64,000 bases of DNA, from NCBI RefSeq assembly GCF_020283565.1, contig NC_060062.1, positions 29,572,251-29,636,250 of the forward strand, read 5' to 3'. Under the pieces are notes generated by a model. That model searched no databases. It saw nothing but the letters and a program-made list of their open reading frames with translations, and was not told where the DNA came from. Position 1 is the stretch's first letter, and each line of letters starts with the position of its first letter. A program made the translations under genes and the position numbers. This document shows, piece after piece, positions 47,298 through 57,973 of this stretch. The stretch comes from Trifolium pratense (taxonomy: Eukaryota > Streptophyta > Magnoliopsida > Fabales > Fabaceae).

Positions 47298-48400
47298 TAA
47301 TATATAATGCTTCATTCAAGTATTTTATTATTTAAAACTTTATTCGATTTAATGTAAGATTCAAATTCAAAATTCATATTAAACATTCATTCATATACTT
47401 GTAAAATTTTCATCCTCGTGGTCCTATGAATATAATTCAGTTGGTAAATTTTGGCATTAGTAAAGGGACCAAACTTCAAACCCTATAGTCTACATTTCAC
47501 TACATTGAGTTGAGCCACTAATATAGCCTAAAGAACCTTCATCCCGTGTATTTGGATGTTCCATCAATCATAAATATATTATTAATAGAAATTTTGTTTT
47601 TTTTCTTTTTGCAATTAGTTAGATATAACATATAATGCTTCATTCAATTATTCTTATATTTAAAATTTTAATTTAACGTAAGATTGAAATTCGAAATTTA
47701 TATTAAATATTCATTCATATACTTGTAAAATTTTCATCCCTGTGATCCTATGAATATAGCTCAACTGGTAAACTTATAGGGAGGTTGTAGATCTTATAAA
47801 ATTACAATATTTTTTGTTTGAATGCTTGTGAGACTTTTATTTAGACCTTCAAACACATTATCTAGAATATCATTCATAAGGCGAATAAATGGGGTGTCCA
47901 GAGTTTGAATCTGGATTCTGGACTTCTGCATATAAAATGTGTTGTCCCTTAAAACTTGAATTAAACTCACGGAACAAATTAAAATTATGTTAATATATCA
48001 TTTATATTAAGCCTTCATTCATTTACTTGTAAATTTTTTTATCCCTGTCATATAGTGTAACTCAGCTGGTGAGTCTAGCCACAGACTTCAAACCTCAGAT
48101 TCAACACTCTTTGCATTTAAAAGTGTATGAGTCTATCCACTAATATAACCTAGAGAACCTTCTTAATTTCATCCCCGCGTATAAATTTGGATGCTTCATC
48201 CATCTAAAAAAAATTTAGCGGTGTTAATCTTTTGATTTATTTAAATATATAGTACTTAATGAATAATGATAACATTCATTCATTTACTTGTAAAATTTTC
48301 ACCCCCGTGATCCCATGAGTATAACTCAATTGGTGGAACAGACATTATTATGGGGACCGAAATTTGAACTCCATATTTAAAAATTTGGACTCGTCTAATT
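47298..48400 (+). repeat. Tandem array of tRNA-like (SINE-like) units
   Basis: Units start near 47371, 47701, 48001 and 48271, each with cattcattcatatacttgtaa, aattttcatcc and a tRNA A-box-like tataactcaattggt. Most have a weak B-box-like cttcaaacc. The step is about 270-330 bp. A further unit at 41800-42049 was separated by the LTR. The order is direct, so local duplication is more likely than repeated insertion. Confidence 0.7.
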
Positions 48401-48689
48401 TTTTTTTTTATGTTCCTAATTTATTATTTTATTTTATGATAATAGACATTTCTAATTTATTATGTTATACAAAATAAGTCTGTAGAAAAAAAATTGATGT
48501 ATTTGTATTAAAAAATTAGTTTATATATAATTCATTTTTATTTTAATAAAAAAATCAATAATAATAATAAAATTAAATATTAAAATTCATTTTTTATTAA
48601 CAATAAAATAAAATAGTAAAAAATCGTTTTTTTAATTAAATAATAAAAAAACTCGATTAACGATTAGAAATTAACAAATTTATATTTTA

Positions 48690-48731
<42 letters not shown>

Positions 48732-48904
48732 AATTATTTGTAAAACAATTAATTCAATCATGTTAGAAACTTTCTTAAAAAAGATGGACATGATTCTTTA
48801 TCTAATCCTACTCCTGTTATATGAGTAGTGAACTTGGTGAATCCGAATTTAAAAGAATTAGAATTACTTGAATTTGAATTGTTTCCATTATCCTCTCTCA
48901 TACA
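48401..48904. other. AT-rich upstream region of the lectin kinase
   Basis: Includes an (AT)n tract at about 48694-48724. No clear TATA box can be singled out in such AT-rich DNA. Confidence 0.4.
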
Positions 48905-49460
48905 ATGGCTTCTATGAGCCATAATCTTCTCTTATTTTGCTTATATGAGCCATATCTAGTATCATCAGTTTATTCAGCTAATGATGTTCCAATCAATGTT
49001 CCAATCAATGTAACCAAACACTTCTCCTTCCTAGATTTTAGCTTAACCAATAACTCAAGATTAGTCCATGATTTGAAGCTTCTAGGAAATGCAAAGTTCT
49101 CAAATGAAAAGGGTTCACTTCAAATCCCAAATGAATCACAAGAAACAGATATAAGACATCAAGCAGGTAGAGGTTTATATTCCTTTCCATTTTGTTTGTT
49201 AGATCCAATTACCAAAACACCAGCTTCTTTTCAAACCACCTTTTCTTTTCAGCTTCATAATTTAAGTACTAATTCTGATTTAAGTGATTATGGTGGTGGT
49301 AGTGGACTTACCTTTATCATTGTACCTGATGAATTCACTGTTGGAAGGCCAGGACCTTGGCTTGGTATGCTTAATGATGTTTGTGAGAACGATTATAAAG
49401 CGGTTGCAATTGAGTTTGATACGCGTAAGAATCTGGAATTTGGTGATCCAAATGATAATC

Positions 49461-49972
49461 TGACGCAGTACGGAAGCGTGAAGGAAAAGCAAGCGCTAAT
49501 CCTATAATAAAACACAGGTTCGCAAGCGACAAACCTGTCAGATAAGGCTCTGGAATCCACCAGATTTCCGGAATCCACCAGAAAGAGTAACTAATCTAGA
49601 ATCCACTAGACTTCCGGAATCCACCAGAAGTAGTAACTAATCTAGAATCCACTAGACTTCCGGAATCCACCAGAAGGAGTAATTTGGAGTCCACCAAATT
49701 TGAGAAAATTCTCTATAATTTTATTGAATGAAAAAGTTGCCTTCAAGGCTACAATAGTTTACCTTAAATAGTAGTGAAAAATAAAAATAACAAATCTTCT
49801 AAAAGATTGTAAAAATAAAAATAACAAACCTAGCTAAATAAAAATAACAAATCTACCTAAAATATGAAAATAACTAATCTAGGTGAAATATAAAAATAAG
49901 AAATCTACCTAAAATATAATAAAACTAAATCTAACTAAAATAATAAAATACTGAAGAAATCCTCCTACATCA
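49461..49972 (-). repeat. LTR (3') of the young element
   Basis: 512 bp. It encodes the last 21 or so residues of the gag-like frame. Confidence 0.95.
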
Positions 49973-50952
49973 GTCTCCTCTACCTCAAAAGAACTCGACC
50001 CCGAGTTCTCATCTTGATAAGGAGCCTCATCTGCTTGATACTGACTCATGCGTTTATCATAGTAGAAACTTAGTATCGGTTTTTCTTTAATTACCAAATT
50101 CTTTCTCGTTTGCTCGATAACTACTTTTTGCTCTTCTTTTAGTCTTGTCTCATACCGACTCTTTTCTTCTTTAAAAGCTTGATTTTTCTCCTCTAACTTG
50201 AGATACAACTCCCTCCGTTTTGTTACACGTTCTAAGCTTCTAAAAATAGGGAATGAACCTTGAGTTATCCTTGATCTTGCAGTGTGCATTGACACAATAG
50301 ACCAATTGCCTTCATCAACATAGTTCTTCTCCGAATCATCTCGTTCATCGATCTCCTTCTTCTCATCTTTGGATTCGTCCACTTCAACCGAAACATCTTG
50401 TTCAGCTACTAATTTAACTTCTTTCAGTTTTGTTTGATCAGAACGATCGTTGAGTTTCTGCGGAAGAGATGGTTGACTATCATCTAGGGTTTCGGTATCT
50501 GTATCAACAATATGTTCGTAGGATCCATTCTTTTTAGTAACACCAGCTTCAATATCAACAACAAATTTTATTGAGTTTAACTCTTTGTTGCCACCGATTT
50601 TATGCACTTCATGGTTCTCACTCTCGTCTTCAGGCAAATCAGTATTCCTGTTTGTTGTTTTGACCGTAAAAATATTGTTTGTCTCATGACCATTCTCAAC
50701 AAACAAATCGATTTTAGTACATTCTTTTACCTCATGTTCCTTTGCTTCAAACTTATCCGTTGCGAGTTTACAAGCAACGTGTCCTTTATCTCTATGATGC
50801 CGTCGAACGTTGTTGGTGGTATTGTAGTAGGCGTTGTTGTTGTTCAAACAATTTGATAATATCGTTATTTGTGCACTCAAAGCAGTTAGGGCTGCGGTAA
50901 CATCCGCGGTAAATCCCTCAAGGTCTGCCCTGGTCGCTGGTTTATCTCCCAT
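49909..50952 (-). CDS. Gag-like protein of the young LTR element
   Basis: 347 residues. It starts 34 bases inside the primer site and runs through the whole interior into the 3' LTR, where it stops. The N-terminal MGDKPATRADLEGFTADVTA resembles starts of Ty3/gypsy Gag proteins. The middle is acidic and Lys/Glu-rich. About residues 240-300 form a likely coiled coil (ELYLKLEEKNQAFKEEKSRY). I see no CCHC zinc knuckle, protease, reverse transcriptase or integrase. A structural role in particle assembly is inferred from position and N-terminus. The canonical Gag core was not recognised, so confidence in function is limited. Confidence 0.7.
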   Translation of the reverse strand: MGDKPATRADLEGFTADVTAALTALSAQITILSNCLNNNNAYYNTTNNVRRHHRDKGHVACKLATDKFEAKEHEVKECTKIDLFVENGHETNNIFTVKTTNRNTDLPEDESENHEVHKIGGNKELNSIKFVVDIEAGVTKKNGSYEHIVDTDTETLDDSQPSLPQKLNDRSDQTKLKEVKLVAEQDVSVEVDESKDEKKEIDERDDSEKNYVDEGNWSIVSMHTARSRITQGSFPIFRSLERVTKRRELYLKLEEKNQAFKEEKSRYETRLKEEQKVVIEQTRKNLVIKEKPILSFYYDKRMSQYQADEAPYQDENSGSSSFEVEETDVGGFLQYFIILVRFSFIIF

Positions 50953-51000
50953 GACTGTTCAATTCACGAAAGAACAGGGGAAACCTGCTCTGATGCCAAC

Positions 51001-51512
51001 TGACGCAGTACGGAAGCGTGAAGGAAAAGCAAGCGCTAATCCTATAATAAAACACAGGTTCGCAAGCGACAAACCTGTCAGATAAGGCTCTGGAATCCAC
51101 CAGATTTCCGGAATCCACCAGAAAGAGTAACTAATCTAGAATCCACTAGACTTCCGGAATCCACCAGAAGGAGTAACTAATCTAGAATCCACTAGACTTC
51201 CGGAATCCACCAGAAGGAGTAATTTGGAGTCCACCAAATTTGAGAAAATTCTCTATAATTTTATTGAATGAAAAAGTTGCCTTCAAGGCTACAATAGTTT
51301 ACCTTAAATAGTAGTGAAAAATAAAAATAACAAATCTTCTAAAAGATTGTAAAAATAAAAATAACAAACCTAGCTAAATAAAAATAACAAATCTACCTAA
51401 AATATGAAAATAACTAATCTAGGTGAAATATAAAAATAAGAAATCTACCTAAAATATAATAAAACTAAATCTAACTAAAATAATAAAATACTGAAGAAAT
51501 CCTCCTACATCA
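51001..51512 (-). repeat. LTR (5') of the young element
   Basis: 512 bp, with one mismatch to its partner. Confidence 0.95.
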
Positions 51513-52749
51513 TAATCATGTTGGTATCAATTTAGGTAGCATAGTATCTACTAAAATTATCAATGTTTCTGGTGTTGGAGTTTCACTTAAAGATGGTTTT
51601 GTTCACAATGCGTGGGTCGATTATGATGGTCCACGAAGGAGAATCGACATTCGTTTAGGACTTGCGAACGAAGAAGTTTATCCTATCAAGCCTATCTTCT
51701 CAGAGTTTATGGATCTGTCACCTTACCTGAATGAGTATATGTTTGTAGGATTCTTAGCTTCAACCGGTAACCACACACAAATTCACAACATACTCTCTTG
51801 GAACTTCACTTCAAATAGCCAAGCTTTTCTTCGCTACCCTTCATCTGAAACATGTCAAGGTAAGATCATGCTTGAGAATACTACAGAAACAATAGCAGCT
51901 ACCGATAAGAACTCTAATAGGAACAAAACTCCGCGAAGCTTTTTGATTTTTGTGGCTGCTGTAGTGTGGGCTTTGGTTGTTTTAGTTGGTTTTTACTTTA
52001 TCAGCAAACACAGAAGAAGTGTTTATAAATCAAGGACTTCTACAGAGGAAGATATTCATAGGCCAAGGCCTCCTAACAAACCACGTCGCTTCGCTTTTTC
52101 TGCAATTTCCTCTTTGACTAGATCATTCAGTGAGATAGAAGTACTTGGAAGTGATACTAGAGGAGTATACTACAGAGGAAAGCTTAGTAATGGAAGCCAA
52201 GTAGCTGTGAAAAGATTCTCAACTGAATTTCTCAGTACACACGGATCCGATAAGAAGCGCTTGTTGAAAGAAATCAAAGTCATTAATCATGTTCGTCACC
52301 CGAATTTGCTTCCAATAAGGGGATGGTGTCAAGACAACAATGAAATCATTGCAGTCAATGATTTTGTCCCCAATGGAAGCCTCGATAAATGGCTATTCGG
52401 AGCTGGTGTTCCTCCGTGGACGCGTCGGTTCAAAGTCATCAAAGATGTAGCCGACGGCTTGAGTTTCTTGCACAGTAAACAACTAGCTCACAAGAACATG
52501 AAATGCAGCAGTGTGTTTCTAGATGTCAGCTTCAGAGCTGTTTTGGGAGATTTTGGATTTGTGCTATTGGGAGCAGAATCAAAACAGTTTGAGGCAGTAG
52601 TGTGTAATGGTGCTGATGTGTTTGAGTTTGGTGTGATTGTGTTGGAAGTGATTGGTGGAAGGCCAAGGGTGGAGGAAACAGATGAAGGAAATTCGGAAGA
52701 GAGGAACCTATTAGATTTTGCATGGAACTTGCATGAGACTGATGAGTGA

Positions 52750-53330
52750 TGAGAAAGTGAAGCTGGTTGATAAAAGAATGTGATCGTTGATCAATTTGCA
52801 TTATTATTTTTGGGGGAGTGTAAAGATAGGTTTGTGAATATGGGATAGTGCAGGAGAAATGATGATTATAAAGTTTTCATTATCAGTATGCTTTAGCATT
52901 TCTTTGGAACCTTCACAGCCTCTATGGAGGATGTGTGATTCTTTAGAGTCTTCTTGTTATGTTGTGTTATTTTGTAAGTGAAAATTGGTAAACAAGGGAA
53001 AAGAAGTATATTCTATTCTTCTTTATGATGTTTGACGGGGAAAATGAGCCTGATATGGATCTAACTCGGAGAATATAAACTAATGATGAATCAAATTAGA
53101 TTCTCTTTGAAAACATGGTGTATTCACCCTGAACAACATGCACTTAATCTCCAATAAAAGGAGACAAAATGTCATATTATATGGCAAATGTGCACAAGTT
53201 AAGAAACTAAAAATAGGAAAATAATATCATTGTATTGTATTAAATAATGTGTTTTTAAAACTATACTTAAATTTTTATTGATATGAAGCATCTTTAAATA
53301 CAAAAATTGATAACAATCTCCTAAAACAGA
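52750..53330. other. Downstream flank of the lectin kinase, AT-rich
   Basis: Contains the frameshifted kinase tail (to about 52780) and then noncoding AT-rich sequence. Nothing else was recognised. Confidence 0.4.
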
Positions 53331-53339
53331 ATATCTTAA

Positions 53340-55560
53340 ATTCTTAATCTACTACTAAAACACTTCATTATATTGGTCTCTTTCCACAAAACACTGGATT
53401 GTTGGAATTTAACTACTATCCACATAAACACTTGAACATCTTTTAACAACTTCCTAATCCACAATTCTTCATTAGCTGCTTCAGCTGCTGCTAGGAACTC
53501 TTGCCTCTGCTGTCAATTGAGAAACAGTATCTTGCTCTTTTTAGCACCATGAATACATTCCAGAACCAAATGAAAAACAGTAGCCAGAGGTGCTAAGCAT
53601 ATAATCAATAGATCCAACCCAATCACTATCTCAGAAACCATGAATATCTTGTAATTCCATTGATATTATATCTCAACACTCGTTGCTACATTGAGAAGCT
53701 CCTCGCTAGCATAATGCAGAAATCTTGAAAGGATGCTAACAGCCTGACGTAAGGCACCTTAATTAAGCATCCAACTAAGCGTCGTCCATATTCTTCTTCA
53801 ACTCTTCTTAGGCGTACTTTTCTCGTATAGCAAAAATCGAGCCATTTTCATCAGGGTCCTATTTTCTTCCTTTTACTCACATTATTCTGCTGCAATGAGT
53901 ATGGAGCAGTGAGTTGATATGTAATTCCACCCTCTTCACAAAGCTAATTGAATTTTTGAGGTGTATTCAATTCCATTACCTGATCTTAACACTTGAATTT
54001 TTGGCATCCACTCTGATTTTCAACCAAATTTTTGAATTTACAAAAAATATCAGCAACTTCAAATTTCAAAAATTAAATCCAGCATAACCTTGTAAATTCA
54101 TACATGAAGAGTATGTAATATATGCTGAAGATCTGTATGTATCAACTGCAACCTTCTCTGCCTGATTAAAATGGCACATACTCTAGTGCCAAACTTCGGT
54201 ATCAGAAGTTGATTTTAAAACAGCAGCTTCCTCACATTGCAACAACTCATGAAAATCTTTTAACCTTCATCGGTATACTAACAATTCTTAGGCATCAGCA
54301 GATTTAATCACACACATACTATTTATTCTTAAAGATAATGTATGACCCCTTTTCAAGTAACTTCCTACACTTAATAAGTTTTGATGGAATTATTTTCTGT
54401 CAGGGCCAGAGATAGATATTTCTCTGTGTTGGACCTTTCCTCTGGAAGTAGCTACTAATAGAGAGATGTTCTACTACTATTTTCCTTTACCATAATATAC
54501 ATATTTGTACCTCAAAGGGATTAAAGGAAAAGGGCTCAAAGGGGAAGTCGATCAATGAATCTGACTAACAGCCTGATGTGAAGTATGTTAATTAAGAATC
54601 CAACTAAGCTTCTGTAAGCTTCTTCAACTCTTCTAGACCCATTTTCTTTGATAAGCTTCTCATTCTCATGGGCTTGTTTTTGCTCATATTGAACTTCTTT
54701 AGGATCTCATCATCTCAGCATACTTCTTTTGACATATAAGGATTCCTGCAAATGATTTTGCTTAAGCCTACATTACCAAGAAATATGACATCTCTCCAAT
54801 ATCAGTCATTGTAGTTAGTCTGTTGAGCAAAAAACTTCTAGGCATATTTTTCTCATATAGCAAGCATCTGCATCACGGTCCTAGTATTCCTTTCACTCAC
54901 CATTCTGCCGCGATGAGTAGGGAGCAGTGAGTTGAGGTGTAATTCCAACCTCTACACAAAGCTAATTGAATTTTTTTAGGTGTATTCAATTCCATTACCT
55001 GATACTTAAATTTTGCATCCACTCTTATTTTCAACCCAATTTTTGAATTTACAAAAATATCAGCAACTTCAAATTTCAAAAATTAAATCTGCATACCCTT
55101 GTAAGAGTTCATACATGATTAAAATGGCACATCCTCTAGTGGCAAACTTCAGTATCACAAATTGATTTTACAACAGAAGCTTCCTCACATTGAAAGGACT
55201 CTAATGATAATCTTTTAAAGATATGAACAACTCTTGGGCATAGCAGATTTACTCACACACATACTATTCTTAAAGATGTGTATGAACCCTTTTCAAGCAA
55301 CTGTCCTACACTTAATAAGTTTTGACAAATATTAGGCCAGACACCAGAGAGAGGGTAGGATGGAATTATTTTTTGTTAGGGCCAGAAATAGATATTTCTC
55401 TGTGTTGGGGCTTTGCTCCGAAAGTAGCTACTAACTAGAGAGATCTTCTACTACTATTTTCGTTTACCATCAATAATATACATATTTGTACCTAAAAGGG
55501 ATTAAAGGAAAAGGGCTCAAAGGGGAAATTGATCAATGAATCTGAGCACGCAAACTCTCA
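53340..55560 (-). pseudogene. Rearranged Ty1/copia pol relic
   Basis: On the minus strand a copia RNase H segment lies at about 53460-53640 (DWVGSIDYMLSTSGYCF, then FGSGMYSWC and a decayed QDTVSQLTAEA). Integrase segments lie at about 53880-54080 and again at 54900-55080 (FKNLVENQSGCQKIQVLRS, GNGIEYTSK, then a THCS..IAAE block). Integrase upstream of RNase H is the copia order. The two integrase blocks belong to a duplicated unit of about 0.9-1.0 kb (about 53700-54570 and 54570-55560), which also shares gggccagagatagatatttc and aaaggaaaagggctcaaa. Reverse transcriptase and LTRs were not recognised. Many stops are present in all frames. Confidence 0.7.
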
Positions 55561-55624
55561 TATTTGTACCTCTATAAGTCAAGGATTATAGCTTGCCTAC
55601 ATATTATTTATAACCATTAAAGAG

Positions 55625-55770
55625 GTTAGTGCTGGAACAGAATCCTTGTTAATACTTGAGGGCTTAGAGATCACATGGGCTCCAACCGAATCACTCCCTA
55701 GCTTAATAAAAATCTGAATGTATCCAAGACATGTTTAAAATCTGAAGCAACCAATAAGTAATAAATCAAT
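55625..55770. repeat. Extra partial copy of duplicated tract
   Basis: agaatccttgttaatacttg, agatcacatggg and aatctgaagcaacc recur at 55990-56130 and 37960-38095. This segment was therefore duplicated again next to copy B. Confidence 0.7.
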
Positions 55771-57088
55771 GCCAGTAAGAAATACAAATTCAAGGACAGA
55801 GAACATAGAAAGAGTTTATATAATATTCCGAGGGCAAAAATTTCAATTTTAATTGAGGAAGAAATAAATACTTAGGTATACTGGTATGACATAAAAGGAC
55901 ATGATATTGAAGCTAGAACATATGTAAGCAATGTATCCCATTGAAAACTTCAATAACGAGATCTAGAATCGTTTCCGATATTATTACCCTATCAGTGAGA
56001 ACAGAATCCTTGTTAATACTTGAGGGCATAGAGATCACATGGGTTCCAATTGAATTATTCCTAAGCTTAATAATTTTTTTTTAATGTATCCCAGACTTGT
56101 TTAAAATCTGAAGCAACCTAAAAACATTAAATCAATGCCAGTAAGAAATATAAATTAAAGGACTAAATCATGAGGAAGAACTAAATACCTAAGTCACGAG
56201 GAAGATCTGTTTCCGATATGATTACCCTCTCAGCCTCTTATAGTATCTTCTGCTCCTTTCTGTTTTTTGTTTTCAAAAGAAAGTGAGTAACAAAACTGAA
56301 CATAAGATAAGTAAGGCAACCAAACACAAATCCATATAAAAACTGACGCACTTTCCATTACTACCTCTAATGACCTGAAGAGACGAGACTGATTTTTATC
56401 CTACAATAGCTGTAGTACCTGCATTGACTCTGACAATCAAGGTAGTTATGGATTCAAACAAACACAAAAAAATATATCTTCTCTCCAACATATCATTAAT
56501 CACAATTGCATAATAAAAGAAAATAGAAACTCAGTCAAAGATGAAACAGTTGAAACTAGGAAGAACTTGATGAAAGTTTTGTTTGGTTAGTACCATCCAT
56601 TGGCGGGCGGTGTCAAACCTCCACAAACCCGATAAAAATATTACATACCTACCTCCATAAAATGAAACCTATATAGATCACCAACAAATTAGTCAAAAGT
56701 CCAAACACCAAAACACAATCAAGAACATAAATCATCAACAAAAAGAATACAACAAATAAACAAAAACCACATTTTCTGAAACAAAAAATAGATAAATGAA
56801 ATTACCCAAATTAAAACGACATAACTAAAGACACAATTTTTATAACCTAAAAAGAAGAAAGTTTAAAACTTTATGGAAATGAAATTGAAAACTAACGAGC
56901 CTGAGAAGGAGGAAGTTTCAATGAACTCACCTATTTCCTTATAGAAAGCATCTATATATTATGTCAAAAAATAACAATGGAATCTTACCCTTTTTCCTTA
57001 CCCATTTTGATATAGAAAGCATCTATATATGTCATATCTGAAAAGGAATAATAAGAGAGAAATAATTGTGAAAGGGTTACTATCATCA

Positions 57089-57484
57089 TCATCGAAGTGA
57101 CATCAAAATTTTGATTTTTCTCTTTCTCTCGTTTTCGATGAGTTGAGCGGTGTTCTGATTCCTTCGATACTCAAGCAACCACAATTCACCATCTTGAATG
57201 ATTCGATCCATTAAGCGTAGCATCGGGGTAGAATATATCATTCGTTGCTTATTACTTTTTTTGGGTGCACGAGGTGGTGAAGGAGTTACCGACGATGGCG
57301 ATGAAATCGGAGTGCGAGGTGAAATCGGAGGAGTATGATCCATCATCGGAGATTCACAGAGAGGAGTGCGAGGTGAAGGAGTTACCGACGAGAGGGACGA
57401 TGGCGATGAAATCGGAGTGTGCGGTGATTCCATGAAGATGGAAAGTGGGAGCGGAGATGAAATCGGAGTGCGCGGTGATTCCAT
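57089..57484 (-). CDS. Proline-rich repeat protein, unknown function (copy B)
   Basis: 131 residues, paralogue of 39165-39569. The C-terminal part (from PLCESPMMDHTPPISPRT to the end) is the same. The N-terminal part has instead two units of the type MESPxTPISSPxxLSxF. The start at 57484 is the first ATG after an AG-rich leader (gagagagagaaca on the plus strand). The frame is kept despite repeat-unit replacement, which argues for a real protein or recent duplication. No known domain, signal or membrane segment. Role unknown. Confidence 0.6.
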   Translation of the reverse strand: MESPRTPISSPLPLSIFMESPHTPISSPSSLSSVTPSPRTPLCESPMMDHTPPISPRTPISSPSSVTPSPPRAPKKSNKQRMIYSTPMLRLMDRIIQDGELWLLEYRRNQNTAQLIENERKRKIKILMSLR

Positions 57485-57701
57485 GAAAACGAAACAACAG
57501 CAAGAAGAATGAATCAGAGAGAGAGCTTTCAGAAAAGAATGAGATTATTATTATCAGAGAGAGAGAGAGAGAGAACAGAGCAATGAGAGAATGAATGAAT
57601 GAATAGCTAGGGTTCCCGGATTTGGGCGCTCATTATTTATAAGGATCAGGACGTGAGATGCACGCACTCAACAACAACGGTAATATATATTTATTTTTTG
57701 A

Positions 57702-57890
57702 GGAGTGCTAGCAACACACTCCAATGACAAACACACTCTAACACACTCTCTTTTTATTGATTAAAATTTATATGGGTCCCATAAAAGTTATATGGGTCCA
57801 CATTTTTTATGTGACCCATGTGAATTTCAACCAATAAAAGAGAATGTGTTGGAGTGTGTTTGTTAAAGAGTGTGTTGCTAGCATTATTCT
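57702..57890. mobile_element. Fold-back MITE, GCTAGCAACACACTC ends
   Basis: The left end gtgctagcaacacactcc and the right end gagtgtgttgctagcat are inverted copies. The arms pair through tctttttattgattaaaatt and atatgggtcc with its inverted partner. Copy A of the duplication has uninterrupted poly-T sequence at the same place (about 39787), so it is an insertion younger than the duplication. Confidence 0.85.
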
Positions 57891-57973
57891 TTTTTTTTTT
57901 TTTTTTGTAAGAATAAAATTTAGCAATTACTTAGGCGGTGTATATTTTTTTAAAAAAAACATTCACGTTATAC

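Larger units (their letters stand above)
49461..51512 (-). mobile_element. Young non-autonomous LTR element (TR-GAG-like) in the lectin gene
   Basis: LTRs at 49461-49972 and 51001-51512, each 512 bp, start TGACGCAG and end CTACATCA. I find one base difference (t/g near 49631 and 51171). The TSD taatc flanks it (49456-49460 and 51513-51517). The primer site tggcatcagagc, one base off the initiator-tRNA-Met site, lies on the minus strand at 50987-50998. The purine tract gaggtagaggaga adjoins the left LTR. The interior is only 1028 bp and holds a single minus-strand ORF. Each LTR carries three or so copies of a 46-bp repeat built on ggaatccaccaga and ctagaatccact. Confidence 0.95.
48905..52749 (+). 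pseudogene. L-type lectin receptor-like kinase, split by a retroelement
   Basis: Exons are 48905-49460 and 51518-52749. Joined across the insertion they keep one frame of 595 codons, and the split codon CAT (His) is restored. The order is N-terminal signal, legume-lectin domain (FSFLDFSLTNNSRL, GLTFIIVPDEF, AVAIEFDTRKN, DPNDN|HVGI), membrane helix at about 326-347, then a kinase. The kinase looks inactive. The glycine loop is degenerate (LGSDTRGVYYRG) although Lys417 (VAVKR) is kept. HRD is replaced by HKN at 510-512, so the catalytic Asp is lost. DFG is kept (530-532), but the activation loop and APE are missing. The frame stops early; a shifted frame continues with EKVKLVDKRM after a 7-base repeat. 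Such proteins act at the plasma membrane, and this one was probably a pseudokinase before the insertion. Confidence 0.88.
55893..57973. repeat. Segmental duplication, copy B
   Basis: Direct copy of 37851-39870. It carries a different insert at about 56567-56665 and a MITE at about 57702-57890 that copy A lacks. It ends at the junction with a LINE. Confidence 0.9.

Noticed and set aside
50602..51085. Plus ORFs opposite the gag-like frame
   Set aside because: Antisense shadows. The second crosses into the LTR.
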